Positions 21,431 to 32,143 of a DNA stretch of 64,000 bases are shown here, one piece after another; within the stretch, counting starts at the first letter, position 1; each line of letters opens with the position of its first letter. Source of the DNA: Blochmannia endosymbiont of Camponotus sp. (GTDB lineage Bacteria > Pseudomonadota > Gammaproteobacteria > Enterobacterales > Enterobacteriaceae); the NCBI RefSeq assembly GCF_023586085.1, contig NZ_CP097757.1, positions 434,001 to 498,000 on the forward strand, read 5' to 3'. The translations under genes and the position numbers were made by a program. The notes under the pieces are model-generated. The model had not been told where the DNA came from and did no database searches. It saw only the letters and a program-made list of their open reading frames with translations.

Positions 21431-22558
21431 ATGCTACATGACAAAACATATTTAACACGCGCATTACAATTAGCATGGAAAGGACGATTCACTACAATGC
21501 CTAATCCTAATGTAGGATGTGTTATTGTTCGTGATAACAAAATTGTAGGAGAAGGATATCATATACGGGCTGGAGAAGCACACGCTGAAATACATGCATT
21601 GCGTGTTGCTGGAAATTTATCAAAAGGAGCAACTGCCTATGTTACTTTAGAACCATGTAGCCATTATGGACGTACTCCTCCCTGTACTTCTGCATTAATT
21701 AATGCAGGAATTAAACGTGTTGTAGTAGCTATGCTAGATCCTCATTGCTATGTTAGAGGAAGAGGATTACGTTTATTAAAACAAGCAGGTATTAAAGTAC
21801 AACTTAATAGTCTTATGTTATCTGAAGCCGAATCGATAAATCGAGGATTTATCAAACGTATACGCACTGGATTACCGTGGGTCAAATTAAAATTAGCCGC
21901 ATCTTTAGATGGTAGAACGGCTATGTCTTCTGGAGAAAGTAAATGGATTACATCTGCGCAAGCACGCCAGGATGTGCAACACTTTCGTGCAGAAAGTGAT
22001 GTTATTCTTTCTACTGCTAGTACTGTTTTAGCAGATAATCCAAAATTGAATGTACGCTGGTCATGTTTTTCAGATGAAATAAAATGTATTTATGCAAATA
22101 ATGAAATTAGACAACCATTACGAGTAATTATTGATAGTTCAAATAGAGTACTTCCAACACATCATGTTATACGACGCAAAGGAAAAGTTTTACTTGTTCG
22201 ATTAAAAAAAGATCATCGAAATTGGCCTCCAGCAGTAGAACAACTATTACTACCATCAATTAATTATTGTGGACACCGTCGCGTGAATCTCATAGAACTA
22301 ATGAGATATCTTGCAAATCGAGAAATTAATAACGTTTGGGTAGAAGCAGGAGCTACCTTTTCGGGAATACTGTTGAATGTCGGATTAGTAGATGAACTTA
22401 TTTTATACCAAGCCATAAAATTTTTAGGATCTGATGCACGACCTTTATGTTTATTGCCTAATATTAAGTGTCTTAATGATATTAAATCTTTTGAGTTAAT
22501 TGATATAAAAAATATTGGACCAGATCTTCGTTTAAGATTAATACCAAAAAATATATAA
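21431..22558 (+). CDS. ribD: Bifunctional riboflavin deaminase/reductase
   Basis: Performs the second and third steps of riboflavin synthesis: deamination of the GTP-derived pyrimidine, then reduction of its ribose. ATG 21431 (MLHDKTYLTRALQLAW) aligns with E. coli, but AGGA sits 8 nt before an in-frame TTG at 21419, so translation may begin four codons earlier. It has 375 residues (367 in E. coli). The deaminase domain has HAEIHALRVAG and PCSHYGRTPPC (zinc ligands His, Cys, Cys). The reductase domain begins near 145 with LKLAASLDGRTAM and contains WVEAGATFSG. It is grouped with ribH and nusB. Confidence 0.96.
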   Translation: MLHDKTYLTRALQLAWKGRFTTMPNPNVGCVIVRDNKIVGEGYHIRAGEAHAEIHALRVAGNLSKGATAYVTLEPCSHYGRTPPCTSALINAGIKRVVVAMLDPHCYVRGRGLRLLKQAGIKVQLNSLMLSEAESINRGFIKRIRTGLPWVKLKLAASLDGRTAMSSGESKWITSAQARQDVQHFRAESDVILSTASTVLADNPKLNVRWSCFSDEIKCIYANNEIRQPLRVIIDSSNRVLPTHHVIRRKGKVLLVRLKKDHRNWPPAVEQLLLPSINYCGHRRVNLIELMRYLANREINNVWVEAGATFSGILLNVGLVDELILYQAIKFLGSDARPLCLLPNIKCLNDIKSFELIDIKNIGPDLRLRLIPKNI

Positions 22559-22658
22559 TACATTATGTTTATAAGTTATTTTGATATTATGCTATAATAC
22601 GTCTATACGCAAATATAAATAATATAATTTATATAATAGATAAATAGTAAGGATTGTT

Positions 22659-23129
22659 ATGAATATTATTGAAGGCGATACTACGGCAAATACAGCAAAA
22701 ATATCTATCGCTGTAGTTAGATTTAATCGTTTCATTAATAATAATTTACTTGAAGGCGCTTTAGACATTTTAAAAAGAATCGGGCACATAAAAGATGAAA
22801 ACATAACTATAATATGGGTTCCGGGAGCTTATGAATTACCACTAATTGCAAAGGCATTAGCTATTAGCGACAAATATGATGGAATAATAGCTCTAGGAAC
22901 GGTGATTCGAGGAATTACTTTACATTTTGAATTGATTGCAAAAGAATGCAGCTCTGGTTTATCTAATATTTCAATTGAAAATACATTGCCCATTGGATTT
23001 GGGTTACTTACTACAGACAATATTAGTCAAGCTATAGAACGTTCAGGTGTCAAATCCAATAATAAAGGGTCAGAAGCTGCTTTAGCCGTTTTAGAAATGA
23101 TTAATATATTACAGATAATTAAAAAATAG
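22659..23129 (+). CDS. ribH: 6,7-dimethyl-8-ribityllumazine synthase
   Basis: Condenses the RibD-derived pyrimidine (after dephosphorylation) with dihydroxybutanone phosphate; also called ribE in E. coli. It has 156 residues, the E. coli length. [10 protein letters not shown] at the start, [29 protein letters not shown] [26 protein letters not shown] with the catalytic His, and [16 protein letters not shown] are conserved. The product forms icosahedral or pentameric shells in relatives. Lies between ribD and nusB. Confidence 0.97.
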   Translation: MNIIEGDTTANTAKISIAVVRFNRFINNNLLEGALDILKRIGHIKDENITIIWVPGAYELPLIAKALAISDKYDGIIALGTVIRGITLHFELIAKECSSGLSNISIENTLPIGFGLLTTDNISQAIERSGVKSNNKGSEAALAVLEMINILQIIKK

Positions 23130-23163
23130 TTTTTACTATATGTAATCTGATAAAAGGAATTAC

Positions 23164-23583
23164 GTGAAAACAATTAGCCGAAGACGTGCCCGTGAATGTG
23201 CGTTACAAGCATTATATTCTTGGCAATTATCTAAAAATAATGCTAAAGAAATAGAAAATTATATTATAACAGAACGAGATATTAAAAACTTCAATATTTC
23301 TTACTTTCATAAGTTATATATTGGAGTGATTCACTTTGCTGAAGAGTTAGATAAATTAATGATACCACATCTATCCCGAAATTTAGAAAAACTAGGATAT
23401 ATTGAACATGTAGTGCTGCGTATTGCATTATTCGAGCTAATAAAATGTAATGATATACCATATAAAGTTGCTATTAATGAAGCAATTGAGCTTGTAAAAA
23501 TTTTTGGAGCTGAAAAAAGTCATAAGTTTGTTAATGGAGTGTTAGATAAAATAGTTACTCAGATTTGTATTAATAAAAAATAA
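23164..23583 (+). CDS. nusB: Transcription antitermination factor NusB
   Basis: NusB with S10 (NusE) binds boxA RNA in rRNA operons and helps RNA polymerase read through. The start is GTG 23164 (read MKTISRRRARECALQALYSW), preceded by AAAGGAA. It has 139 residues, the E. coli length. ARRRARE-type basic N-terminus, LRIALFELIKCNDIPYKVAI and NEAIELVKIFGAEKSHKFVN are conserved. It is 34 nt after ribH. The usual next gene, thiL, is absent. Confidence 0.97.
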   Translation: MKTISRRRARECALQALYSWQLSKNNAKEIENYIITERDIKNFNISYFHKLYIGVIHFAEELDKLMIPHLSRNLEKLGYIEHVVLRIALFELIKCNDIPYKVAINEAIELVKIFGAEKSHKFVNGVLDKIVTQICINKK

Positions 23584-23690
23584 TCGTACTATCGATTTAT
23601 GATTAATGGTCATAAAATAAAAACTAAATTTTAATAAAGTAATAATTTATTTTATTATTTATACCTCTCTAAATACAATAAAGAATTAAT

Positions 23691-24158
23691 ATGAAATTAT
23701 ATAAAATGTGGTATTTATTCGCTACTGGGTTCGGATTAGGAACAATTAATTATATGCCTGTAGGAACCGTAGCATCTTTATTAGCAATACCAATATGGTG
23801 GATATTGGTACATTTATTTCCATATAAATTTTATTTTTTGTTCCTGATTACAGGAATAGCGTTTGGCATATTTTTTTGTGATCAAGCTACTAAAACGATT
23901 GGCATTCATGATCATAAATCGATCGTTTGGGATGAATTTATTGGTATGTGGACTATATTAACTATAATCCCTATAGACAGTTGGTTATGGACAATTATTG
24001 CATTTTTATTATTCAGAGTATTAGATATTACAAAACCTTGGCCAATCTCTTGGTGTGATCATACAATAAAAGGTGGATTCGGAATTATTATTGATGATAT
24101 ATTAGCAAGTATTATATCTGTTGGTATTATTTTATCTCTGATGAGAGTATATAATTAA
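23691..24158 (+). CDS. pgpA: Phosphatidylglycerophosphatase A
   Basis: Removes phosphate from phosphatidylglycerophosphate to make phosphatidylglycerol. It has 155 residues (172 in E. coli, slightly shorter at both ends). FATGFGLGTINYMPVGTVAS holds the N-terminal helix; DHKSIVWDEFIGMW is the conserved acidic motif and FRVLDITKPWPISW the FD-x-x-KPWP motif. Three or four hydrophobic segments fit an inner-membrane enzyme. It converges on dxs with 84 nt between. Confidence 0.95.
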   Translation: MKLYKMWYLFATGFGLGTINYMPVGTVASLLAIPIWWILVHLFPYKFYFLFLITGIAFGIFFCDQATKTIGIHDHKSIVWDEFIGMWTILTIIPIDSWLWTIIAFLLFRVLDITKPWPISWCDHTIKGGFGIIIDDILASIISVGIILSLMRVYN

Positions 24159-24242
24159 AATATTTTATAAAATGAATTTCGATAATTTTATAGACTAATT
24201 TGTTATTTAATATATCAACATTACATCATAACTAATAATAAT

Positions 24243-26111
24243 TTAATGTATCCATGTTATTATCTTTTTATAAATCCCCATACTATCTAATCCAAGCTCA
24301 GAGAGTATTTCTGATTGCGATCCCTGAGGAATAAAAAAATCAGGCAAACCAATATTTAAAACCGGAACTAATAATTTATTCTGCATAATAAATTCGTTGA
24401 CGCCACTTCCCGCTCCACCTACTATTGTATTTTCTTCTAAAGTTATTAGAAACTGATGATTTTTAGCAAGAGTCTTTATCAAAATCTCATCTAATGGCTT
24501 AATAAATCTCATATCTACTAATGTTGCATCCAATTCAGATGCGACATTATAAGCCGACCGCAATAAAGTGCCAAAATTAAGAATAGCAATATAATTTCCC
24601 TGACGACGTATTACACCCTTACTTAATGGAAGAGCATATAATTTTTTTACATCAGAATCACCGGGAACAGCATATCCTTTAGGATAACGCACAACACTAG
24701 GCCCATATTGATAGCGATATCCTGTGTATAACATTAGTTTACATTCACACGCATCACTTGGTGCCATGATTATCATATTTGGAATACAACGTAAATACGA
24801 TAAATCAAAAGCACCTTGGTGAGTTTGTCCGTCTGCTCCAACAATACCTCCTCGGTCGACAGCAAATAAAACAGGTAGACTTTGAATGGCCACATCATGG
24901 ATTACTTGATCATATGCGCGTTGCAAAAATGTTGAATAAATAGCAACAACTGGTTTATATCCTGCTATAGCTAATCCAGCAGCAAATGTTACAGCATGTT
25001 GCTCAGCAATCGCAACATCAAAATACTGTTTTGGATATTTCTTAGAAAACATATTCATTCCAGAACCTTCTCGCATAGCAGGCGTAATCCCTATAACTTT
25101 ATTATCGTGAGCTGCAACTTGGCATAACCAATCACCAAAAATTTCAGAATAAGTTATACTTTTAGTATTTTCTATAGGTAACGATCCGATTTTAAGATCA
25201 AACTTTGGCACTGCGTGCCATTTGATAGGATCTTTTTCTGCAGGTTTATATCCAAAACCCTTTTTAGTAATAACATGTAAAAATTGAGGTCCCTTCATAT
25301 TACGTATGTTTCTTAAAGTATGTACTAATTCTAATACATTCTGCCCGTTGATAGGCCCAATATAATTGAAACCAAGTTGTGAGAATAATGAACTCGACGT
25401 ACTAAAATTCTTGATTTTATTATCCATACATTCAATTAATTTTTTAGCCACAAAACCATCAGATAATATTTTATTATTATCTGATTTTAAATCGGAATAT
25501 ATTTTTTTTGAAAAAATATGAGCATAATGATTATTTAACGCTCCCACGTTTTTTGAAATAGACATTTCATTATCATTTAATATAACTAATAAATCAGACT
25601 TGATAGATCCAGCATGATTCATTGCTTCAAAAGCCATACCAGCAGTTATTGCTCCATCTCCTATAACACATACTGTACGACGTCCTAACATTTCTCGTTC
25701 TGCAGCAATTGCTAATCCTAGTCCCGCGCTAATAGAAGTAGAAGAATGTCCTACCGATAATACATCATATTCGCTTTCATCACGACAAGGAAACGGATGT
25801 AATCCATTTCGATTTCTAATACTAAAAATAAGCTCACGACGCCCTGTTAGAATCTTATGTGGATACGCTTGATGTCCAACATCCCAAATTAAATAATCAA
25901 ATGGGGTATTATATATATAATGTAATGCTACAGTAAGTTCTATAGCTCCCAATCCAGACGCAAAATGTCCACTAGATCTACTAACACTAGTTAAAAGAAA
26001 TTGACGTAATTCATTACACAATTTCATTAAATTATCTTCAGATAAACGTCGTAATTCCTTTGGAGTATTAATTAAACCTAATACGGAGTATTTATTTAAG
26101 CTGCAGTTCAT
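24243..26111 (-). CDS. dxs: 1-deoxy-D-xylulose-5-phosphate synthase
   Basis: Condenses pyruvate and glyceraldehyde 3-phosphate with thiamine diphosphate, the first step of the MEP isoprenoid pathway. It has 622 residues (620 in E. coli). The ThDP domain has [13 protein letters not shown] and [20 protein letters not shown] (GDG...N motif). The pyrimidine domain has [15 protein letters not shown] with the catalytic Glu, and [20 protein letters not shown]. The C-terminal transketolase domain is complete. It is 29 nt downstream of ispA on the same strand. Confidence 0.98.
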   Translation of the reverse strand: MNCSLNKYSVLGLINTPKELRRLSEDNLMKLCNELRQFLLTSVSRSSGHFASGLGAIELTVALHYIYNTPFDYLIWDVGHQAYPHKILTGRRELIFSIRNRNGLHPFPCRDESEYDVLSVGHSSTSISAGLGLAIAAEREMLGRRTVCVIGDGAITAGMAFEAMNHAGSIKSDLLVILNDNEMSISKNVGALNNHYAHIFSKKIYSDLKSDNNKILSDGFVAKKLIECMDNKIKNFSTSSSLFSQLGFNYIGPINGQNVLELVHTLRNIRNMKGPQFLHVITKKGFGYKPAEKDPIKWHAVPKFDLKIGSLPIENTKSITYSEIFGDWLCQVAAHDNKVIGITPAMREGSGMNMFSKKYPKQYFDVAIAEQHAVTFAAGLAIAGYKPVVAIYSTFLQRAYDQVIHDVAIQSLPVLFAVDRGGIVGADGQTHQGAFDLSYLRCIPNMIIMAPSDACECKLMLYTGYRYQYGPSVVRYPKGYAVPGDSDVKKLYALPLSKGVIRRQGNYIAILNFGTLLRSAYNVASELDATLVDMRFIKPLDEILIKTLAKNHQFLITLEENTIVGGAGSGVNEFIMQNKLLVPVLNIGLPDFFIPQGSQSEILSELGLDSMGIYKKIITWIH

Positions 26112-26140
26112 ATTAAATTTTAATATATTATTTTAAAAAA

Positions 26141-27064
26141 TTAATCGCTACGTTTAATAATATAACGTGAAAATGCAGATAAAGTACTGGTGTTATAACC
26201 TAATTTAGCAATACATTTTAAAGATGTTAATGATTCATAATATAATTCTTCAGCTTTAGAGCGAGCCGTATTTAACCCCAATACTTTTGAATAAGTATTT
26301 GTATGATCATGTTTCGATTGTCGTATACTTCGTACTTGCTCCCCTTTCTTGTTCTTATATGCATGAGACGAAGTATCTATAATATCATCTCGTATTTGAA
26401 AAGCTAAACCTATGGTTGTAGCATAATGATCGAGAGATTCCAATGCATCATGACTTTTATTTCCTGCCGATAAAGCTCCAATACGAACTGCCGCTCGAAT
26501 TAATGACCCTGTTTTATATTGGTATATAGTTTCTAATTGTGTAGCTGACACATTTTTATTATTTTTATTAATTAAATCTAAAGACTGTCCCAAACACATT
26601 CCATTAGCACCGCTGGCAGCAGCTAATGTAGCAATCATTTTTAAACGATCTTGATCTGCAATTGTTGGCATATGTGCTTCTGCAAGAATAGTAAAAGCCA
26701 ATGTATGTAGAGCATCACCTGCTAAAATAGCAATAGCTTCACCAAACTTAACATGACATGTCGGATATCCTCTGCGTAGCTTATCATTATCCATAACAGG
26801 TAGATCATCATGAATTAAAGAATAAGCATGTATACATTCGATAGCTGCTGCTGGAGCATTAAGTCTTGACGATTTAATACCAAATAATTTTCCTGTTTGA
26901 TACACTAAAAAAGGACGTAATCTCTTTCCGCCCAATAACACACTATAACGTATTGCTTGTGTGAGAAGAGAGATGTCCCGATTAAGAAACATAACCAGAT
27001 AGTGTTTAATAGCATTATCTACTTGTTTATGGCTATCACGCAACTCATTAATAAAATCAAGCAT
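26141..27064 (-). CDS. ispA: Farnesyl diphosphate synthase
   Basis: Makes geranyl and then farnesyl diphosphate, precursor of ubiquinone and undecaprenyl phosphate. It has 307 residues (299 in E. coli). The first Asp-rich motif is HDDLPVMDNDKLRRG (about residues 85-99), the second FQIRDDIIDTS. LGGKRLRPFLVY is the conserved IPP-binding region. ispA and dxs form a two-gene unit; xseB, which precedes ispA in E. coli, is gone. Confidence 0.97.
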   Translation of the reverse strand: MLDFINELRDSHKQVDNAIKHYLVMFLNRDISLLTQAIRYSVLLGGKRLRPFLVYQTGKLFGIKSSRLNAPAAAIECIHAYSLIHDDLPVMDNDKLRRGYPTCHVKFGEAIAILAGDALHTLAFTILAEAHMPTIADQDRLKMIATLAAASGANGMCLGQSLDLINKNNKNVSATQLETIYQYKTGSLIRAAVRIGALSAGNKSHDALESLDHYATTIGLAFQIRDDIIDTSSHAYKNKKGEQVRSIRQSKHDHTNTYSKVLGLNTARSKAEELYYESLTSLKCIAKLGYNTSTLSAFSRYIIKRSD

Positions 27065-27375
27065 AAGTATAATATTTTAATATATCACAAACCAAAATTT
27101 TGACTAATATATGCCTACTTAAATTACATACATATATGTAATTATATACTATAAGAATATTTAATATGTTATTATGACTACGGTTTATTTTAACAAATTT
27201 AAATCTCATTTGCATATATCCTATAATAAACTATAAAATAACGCATTAAACTTCTTATGTCCATACAAGAAGTAACTAGATTATATTAAGATGATTAATA
27301 TTATTTATTTAATATGATAGATTGAATATAGAGTATTAATTCTCATGTACGTTTAGAATACTACAAGACATTAAT
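27065..27375. other. Divergent spacer, no gene recognised
   Basis: Lies between ispA (minus) and thiI (plus) and must hold both promoters. E. coli xseB (exonuclease VII small subunit) is in this position; no trace is readable. No strong hairpin seen. Confidence 0.55.
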
Positions 27376-28836
27376 ATGAAAATAATCATTAAATTTTCAC
27401 CGGAAATTACCATAAAAAGTCGTGCCGTACGGATATTTTTTATAAAAATTCTTGTTATCAACATTAAGACTATTTTAAAAAAAAATAAAGAATCAACATC
27501 AATTATACGTCATTGGGATTATCTTGAAATAATATCTAATAACAATCAAAAAATATGTACTATTTTAACGAATATTCCTGGTATTCATCATTTTTTGTTA
27601 GTTGAAGAGAGTATATTTAATTCTTTAGAGGATATTTATAAGAATGTTATACTTAATTTGAACTGTAATATTGAATTATCAGGAAAGAACTTTTGCGTAC
27701 GAGTTAAACGTCATGGCACACATAATTTTACTTCTCAAGAAGTCGAACATTATTTAGGAAAAAAACTGTGTCAAAACATAAATAATACTAGAGTTAATTT
27801 AATAAAACCTGAAAAAATTGTATATTTAGAAATTAAGAATAATCAGCTTTTTATAATTATCAAACGTTTTGAAGGATTAGGAGGATTACCAATAGGTACA
27901 CAACAAGAACTAATATCATTAATTTCAGGAGGATTTGATTCAGCGGTCGCTAGTTATATGTTAATCCGACGTGGATGTAAGGTTAACTATTGTTTTTTTA
28001 ATTTAGGAACACCCATGCATACTATCGAGGTTTCTAAAGTGATATATTATTTATGGAATAAATTTAGTAGTTCTCATAAAATAAAATTTATCTGTATTGA
28101 TTTTTCAGAAGTCATTAAAGAAATTGTTTCTAAAATAAAAGATAATCAAATAGGAATAGTATTAAAGCGTATGATGATACGCTCTGCATCATTAGTAGCT
28201 GATCGATGGAAAATAACTGCATTAATGACAGGAGAAGTACTAGGACAAGTATCTAGTCAAACCTTGACTAATCTAGCGCTTATTGACAGTGTATCTAATC
28301 ATATAATATTTCGCCCTTTAATTTCTTATGACAAAGAAAAAATTATTAATTTAGCTCGAAATATAGGAACAGAAAAATTTTCAAAATCTGTTCCAGAATA
28401 TTGTGGCACAATATCTCAAAAATCAGCCGCAAAAACCACAAAAAAATGCATCGAACTTGAAGAAAATAATTTTGATTTCACTATATTAGACCGAGCAATA
28501 TCTCAATCTTGTATAATAGATGTGCAAAATATTCCTGATCAAATAATCAATCAACATTTATTTGAAGTGGAAACTAAAAAAATATTAAATGACAACGATA
28601 TAATATTAGATATACGTACAGAAACTGAACAAAGGAATAATCCTCTTTATTTAACTAATATAAAAATAAAAAAAATACCTTTTTACAAATTAATCGATCA
28701 ATTTTCTAAATTAGATCCAAATAAAGTGTATGCACTATATTGTGATCATGGCACAATGAGTAGATTACAGGCTATGTATCTATACGAACAAGGATTTCGT
28801 AATATAAAGATTTACCGACCTCCATTATCTCGTTAA
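27376..28836 (+). CDS. thiI: tRNA 4-thiouridine synthase ThiI
   Basis: Thiolates U8 of tRNA, with sulfur from IscS, and can feed thiazole synthesis. It has 486 residues (482 in E. coli). The N-terminal ferredoxin-like and THUMP domains reach about residue 165. The PP-loop is SGGFDS at 184-189. The disulfide pair is kept: Cys in VPEYCGTISQKS and the persulfide Cys in the C-terminal rhodanese domain (LYCDHGTMSRLQAMYL). All parts of the enteric three-domain enzyme are present although the N-terminus is much diverged. Confidence 0.97.
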   Translation: MKIIIKFSPEITIKSRAVRIFFIKILVINIKTILKKNKESTSIIRHWDYLEIISNNNQKICTILTNIPGIHHFLLVEESIFNSLEDIYKNVILNLNCNIELSGKNFCVRVKRHGTHNFTSQEVEHYLGKKLCQNINNTRVNLIKPEKIVYLEIKNNQLFIIIKRFEGLGGLPIGTQQELISLISGGFDSAVASYMLIRRGCKVNYCFFNLGTPMHTIEVSKVIYYLWNKFSSSHKIKFICIDFSEVIKEIVSKIKDNQIGIVLKRMMIRSASLVADRWKITALMTGEVLGQVSSQTLTNLALIDSVSNHIIFRPLISYDKEKIINLARNIGTEKFSKSVPEYCGTISQKSAAKTTKKCIELEENNFDFTILDRAISQSCIIDVQNIPDQIINQHLFEVETKKILNDNDIILDIRTETEQRNNPLYLTNIKIKKIPFYKLIDQFSKLDPNKVYALYCDHGTMSRLQAMYLYEQGFRNIKIYRPPLSR

Positions 28837-29004
28837 TTTATTAAAAGTGCAACATATACTACATAACTATATTTTATAGTTTATGTATTTATAAAGAAAT
28901 TATTGATCTCCTTCTTTTATGAAAGAACAACTAAGTTTTTATTTCAAGTATTTAATATTATTAAAGTTTTAATTGCAATTTTTGAAATATTATTAAATTA
29001 TAAA

Positions 29005-30165
29005 TTATCGTAACATATAACTCATAATAATACACAAAGTTGATATGATTAATGCAGAAAATAATACTAACCATATTCCTTTTATTTCTAATAAAAATCC
29101 GCCTAAAATTCCTCCGAATCCTACACCTAAAAATTGCCCAACAGAATAAATACTAATAGTAGTTCCTTTATATTTTTTTGGAGATTCTTTACTGATTAAA
29201 GTAGGCAATATTGCTTCAATTAAATTAAATGCTACAAAAAATAACTGCATACCAAACAAAAACATTCGATAATGACACATACTCGTCAACATAATTAACT
29301 CAGATAAAAATAAAATATTCATACAAACAATTAATGCTTTCCCTGTATAATTTTTACCCTCAAAACATATGACACATGCTAACACTGTTAGTGCAGACAT
29401 TATCATGATAATACTATAAATTTTCCAATGCGCTCCAAGTGGGAATCCTAAATTTATTATCGCTTTAGGCAAAGCGATAAAATTTAGGATTAGAATAGTA
29501 TGTACACAAAATATACTAAAATTTAGTTTTATTAATTGAGAATGAGCGAATATTTTTTTAATTTCATTAAACATAACAAATAAATTTTCATTATTTTTTA
29601 TTGGATAAAAAGAAATTGGTGTGATTACAATATAGGTAAATATTATAGCTAATATAGCTAATATAGTAACAATATGAAATAACCCATGTAACCCAAAGAT
29701 ATCCGCAATAATTGGACCAAAAATCATAGAAGTAGCAAAAGTGATACCAAAACTTATTCCGACTGAAGCCATGGCTTTTATATGATGTTGTTCTTGAACC
29801 GTTTCTAATAACAATGCCATAAGTGAACTGCTTATAGCTCCTGATCCCTGTAGTGCGCGTCCAATAATCAGCCCCCAAATATTATTAGTAGCAGCCGCAA
29901 TCTCGCTACCAAGAGCAAACAACACCAAACCCCCAATAATAACAGGCTTCCGTCCAATTTTGTCAGACATTAATCCAAATGGTAATTGAAATATTATTTG
30001 CATTAATCCATATATTCCAATCGCCACACCCATTAAATGCCCATTTGCTCCTGTAAGAGCAGGAACGTGAATAGTTAGGACGGGTAAAACCATAAACACA
30101 CCTGACATACGAAGAGCAAATATTATTCCCAATCCTAGTATAGTATGCAGTTCTTGATTAGTCAT
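29005..30165 (-). CDS. yajR: MFS transporter of the YajR type, C-terminally short
   Basis: Inner-membrane major facilitator protein; E. coli YajR is a proton-driven exporter of unknown substrate. It has 386 residues and about twelve hydrophobic segments. Motif A is GLMSDKIGRKPVI (near residue 62), and GRALQGSGAISSSLMALLLE lies in TM4-5. E. coli YajR has about 454 residues, ending in a soluble ferredoxin-like (YAM) domain; here the protein stops right after the last helix. Position between thiI and cyoE matches E. coli yajR. Confidence 0.9.
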   Translation of the reverse strand: MTNQELHTILGLGIIFALRMSGVFMVLPVLTIHVPALTGANGHLMGVAIGIYGLMQIIFQLPFGLMSDKIGRKPVIIGGLVLFALGSEIAAATNNIWGLIIGRALQGSGAISSSLMALLLETVQEQHHIKAMASVGISFGITFATSMIFGPIIADIFGLHGLFHIVTILAILAIIFTYIVITPISFYPIKNNENLFVMFNEIKKIFAHSQLIKLNFSIFCVHTILILNFIALPKAIINLGFPLGAHWKIYSIIMIMSALTVLACVICFEGKNYTGKALIVCMNILFLSELIMLTSMCHYRMFLFGMQLFFVAFNLIEAILPTLISKESPKKYKGTTISIYSVGQFLGVGFGGILGGFLLEIKGIWLVLFSALIISTLCIIMSYMLR

Positions 30166-30373
30166 TACAATGCAAAATACATAAATATTCTGAATACAAA
30201 TCAGTATAGTAGTTTTTTAATATCTATACGTATAGACATTAAAATAAAAATTTACAAATTTTCACAACATTAAACTATTTTTTAAAGTTATACTCCAAAA
30301 CATATCTGTAATTAATTTTACTAAAAAATATGAATTTCATACATAAAAATATAAATATATAATAATAAATCAT

Positions 30374-31243
30374 TTATATGTGAAATAAAATAGGATCTAA
30401 AGATAAAAACAAATTTAAGGATACTACAATAATAATAGACAATTGAAACATTCTCCTTGCCCATAAACTATCATTATTAATTATTTTATACCCATATGAT
30501 CCTATATATAACCACCATAAATTCATTATGCTAATTATTATTAAAAATATATAACTAGTATATCCCATTACAGTAAATAATATAGTTGCTATAATAAATC
30601 CAATAATATATACAATCATATGATTCTTAGTTGACTTAATCCCCTTTTTAATAGGAAAAGTTGGGATTCGGGCTGCCTTATAGTCATGTAATCGTAAAAT
30701 AGCAATAGAATAAGAATGTGGGATTTGCCACAAACTAAAAATCATTAATAATATCAAGGCTCCTATATCAAATCGATTTGTAACAGCGCAATATCCAATC
30801 ACTGGCGGCATTGCTCCTGAAATACTCCCAACTATTATGCTATAAATAGATTTACGTTTCATCCACAAGCTATATATTCCAACATATGTGAATAAACCTA
30901 TTGCCGCTAAATATACTATTAAAAAATTTTTTGTATAAATCAAACATAAAAAACCAAATACACTTAAAATTAAAGCATACAATATACTTTTATTTAAAAA
31001 CAATCTACTATGTTGTGCTAACACTCTATTTCTAGTTCTTTCCATAACCGAATCAATATCTCGATCAATAATGTTATTTAATAAACAACTAGCAGCTATA
31101 ACTAATGACATCCCTATAATCATTTCAATAAATAAAAGATAATGTATATGGCCTCGTGATGCTATTAAAAATCCTCCTATAGCCGACATTAAATTTCCTA
31201 TAACAATCCCCGGTTTTATTAAATGTAAATAATGTTTATTCAT
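30374..31243 (-). CDS. cyoE: Protoheme IX farnesyltransferase (heme O synthase)
   Basis: Adds a farnesyl group to heme B to make heme O for cytochrome bo3. It has 289 residues (296 in E. coli) and seven to nine membrane helices. The prenyl-binding Asp motif is NNIIDRDIDSVMERTRNRVL; the second conserved loop includes YSLWMKRKSIYSIIVGSISG and LWQIPHSYSIAI. Last gene of cyoABCDE, 21 nt after cyoD. The farnesyl donor would come from IspA, encoded 4 kb away. Confidence 0.97.
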   Translation of the reverse strand: MNKHYLHLIKPGIVIGNLMSAIGGFLIASRGHIHYLLFIEMIIGMSLVIAASCLLNNIIDRDIDSVMERTRNRVLAQHSRLFLNKSILYALILSVFGFLCLIYTKNFLIVYLAAIGLFTYVGIYSLWMKRKSIYSIIVGSISGAMPPVIGYCAVTNRFDIGALILLMIFSLWQIPHSYSIAILRLHDYKAARIPTFPIKKGIKSTKNHMIVYIIGFIIATILFTVMGYTSYIFLIIISIMNLWWLYIGSYGYKIINNDSLWARRMFQLSIIIVVSLNLFLSLDPILFHI

Positions 31244-31264
31244 ACCATAAAGCTGTCTTATTAT

Positions 31265-31567
31265 TCAAACCATCAAATTATGATGCAAATGTGTCATAAT
31301 CCATATACTTCCAAATACAAGAATAAAAACAATAAATACCGTAAATATTAAAGATATCAAATTCCATACTTGATGAGATTTGGTTCCCAAATGTAAAAAG
31401 AAAATTAAATGAACAAAAATCTGAATTACTGCACACGATATAATAATATACATCAATATCTGTTTGTTAGTTATATTATATGTAACCATAAAAAATGGAA
31501 TGATTGTCAAAATTATAGATAATACAAATCCAATCAAATATGAATTATGTGTATAACCATTTTTCAT
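31265..31567 (-). CDS. cyoD: Cytochrome bo3 oxidase subunit IV
   Basis: Small three-helix subunit that helps assembly of the CuB site. It has 100 residues (109 in E. coli; shorter N-terminus). SYLIGFVLSIILTIIPFFMV, IFVHLIFFLHLGTKSHQVWN and FGSIWIMTHLHHNLMV correspond to the three helices and conserved ends. It is 3 nt after the cyoC stop. Confidence 0.96.
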   Translation of the reverse strand: MKNGYTHNSYLIGFVLSIILTIIPFFMVTYNITNKQILMYIIISCAVIQIFVHLIFFLHLGTKSHQVWNLISLIFTVFIVFILVFGSIWIMTHLHHNLMV

Positions 31568-31570
31568 AAA

Positions 31571-32143
31571 TTACAATGCTCCTATCAAATATACTTCAGT
31601 AAATACGCATATCCATATAATGTCAAGAAAATGCCAAAATAAGCTTAAGCATTGCAATCGTATGTAGTTAATTTTAGTTAACCCCTGATATGTAACATGT
31701 AAAATCATTACTACAATCCAAATAAGCCCCGCCATTACATGTAGCCCATGGGTTCCTACCAAAGTAAAAAAAGAAGAAAAAAATGCATTTTGACGTGGAT
31801 TGTATCCCGATTGAATTAAATTAAAAAATTCATAGGTTTCCATTCCAATAAAAAACAAACCTAATAAAAAAGTCATTCCCATCCAAATATTTACTTTTTT
31901 CACATATAATTTCTCTGCATATATCATGACCTTACCGTAAGTAAAACTGCTTAATAGCAAGCAACAAGTCTCTATAAATATAAGAGGTAATTTAAAGATT
32001 TCTTTTCCTGAAGAAAAATTTTCTATACCATTGCATAACACTGAGTACATTGCGAACAAGCTTGCAAATAAAACACAATCACTCATTATATACAACCAAA
32101 AACCAAATATTGTTTTTTTATTTAAATTATTGTGTTTATGCAT
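31571..32143 (-). CDS. cyoC: Cytochrome bo3 oxidase subunit III
   Basis: Five-helix subunit of the quinol oxidase. I start at ATG 32143 ([20 protein letters not shown]), which overlaps the cyoB end by 8 nt; a TTG at 32158 could add five residues. It has 190 residues (204 in E. coli). [33 protein letters not shown] and the C-terminal [20 protein letters not shown] are conserved. Coupled to cyoB by overlap. Confidence 0.96.
   Translation of the reverse strand: MHKHNNLNKKTIFGFWLYIMSDCVLFASLFAMYSVLCNGIENFSSGKEIFKLPLIFIETCCLLLSSFTYGKVMIYAEKLYVKKVNIWMGMTFLLGLFFIGMETYEFFNLIQSGYNPRQNAFFSSFFTLVGTHGLHVMAGLIWIVVMILHVTYQGLTKINYIRLQCLSLFWHFLDIIWICVFTEVYLIGAL

Noticed and set aside
21419-21431. TTG 21419 as the definite ribD start
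   Set aside because: Its binding-site spacing is better than that of ATG 21431, but ATG aligns with the family start. I kept ATG and recorded the doubt.
29591-29878. Alternative-frame minus-strand ORF of 95 codons inside yajR
   Set aside because: Out-of-frame shadow of the MFS transporter; composition and Tyr/Ser-rich content are typical of a shifted frame.
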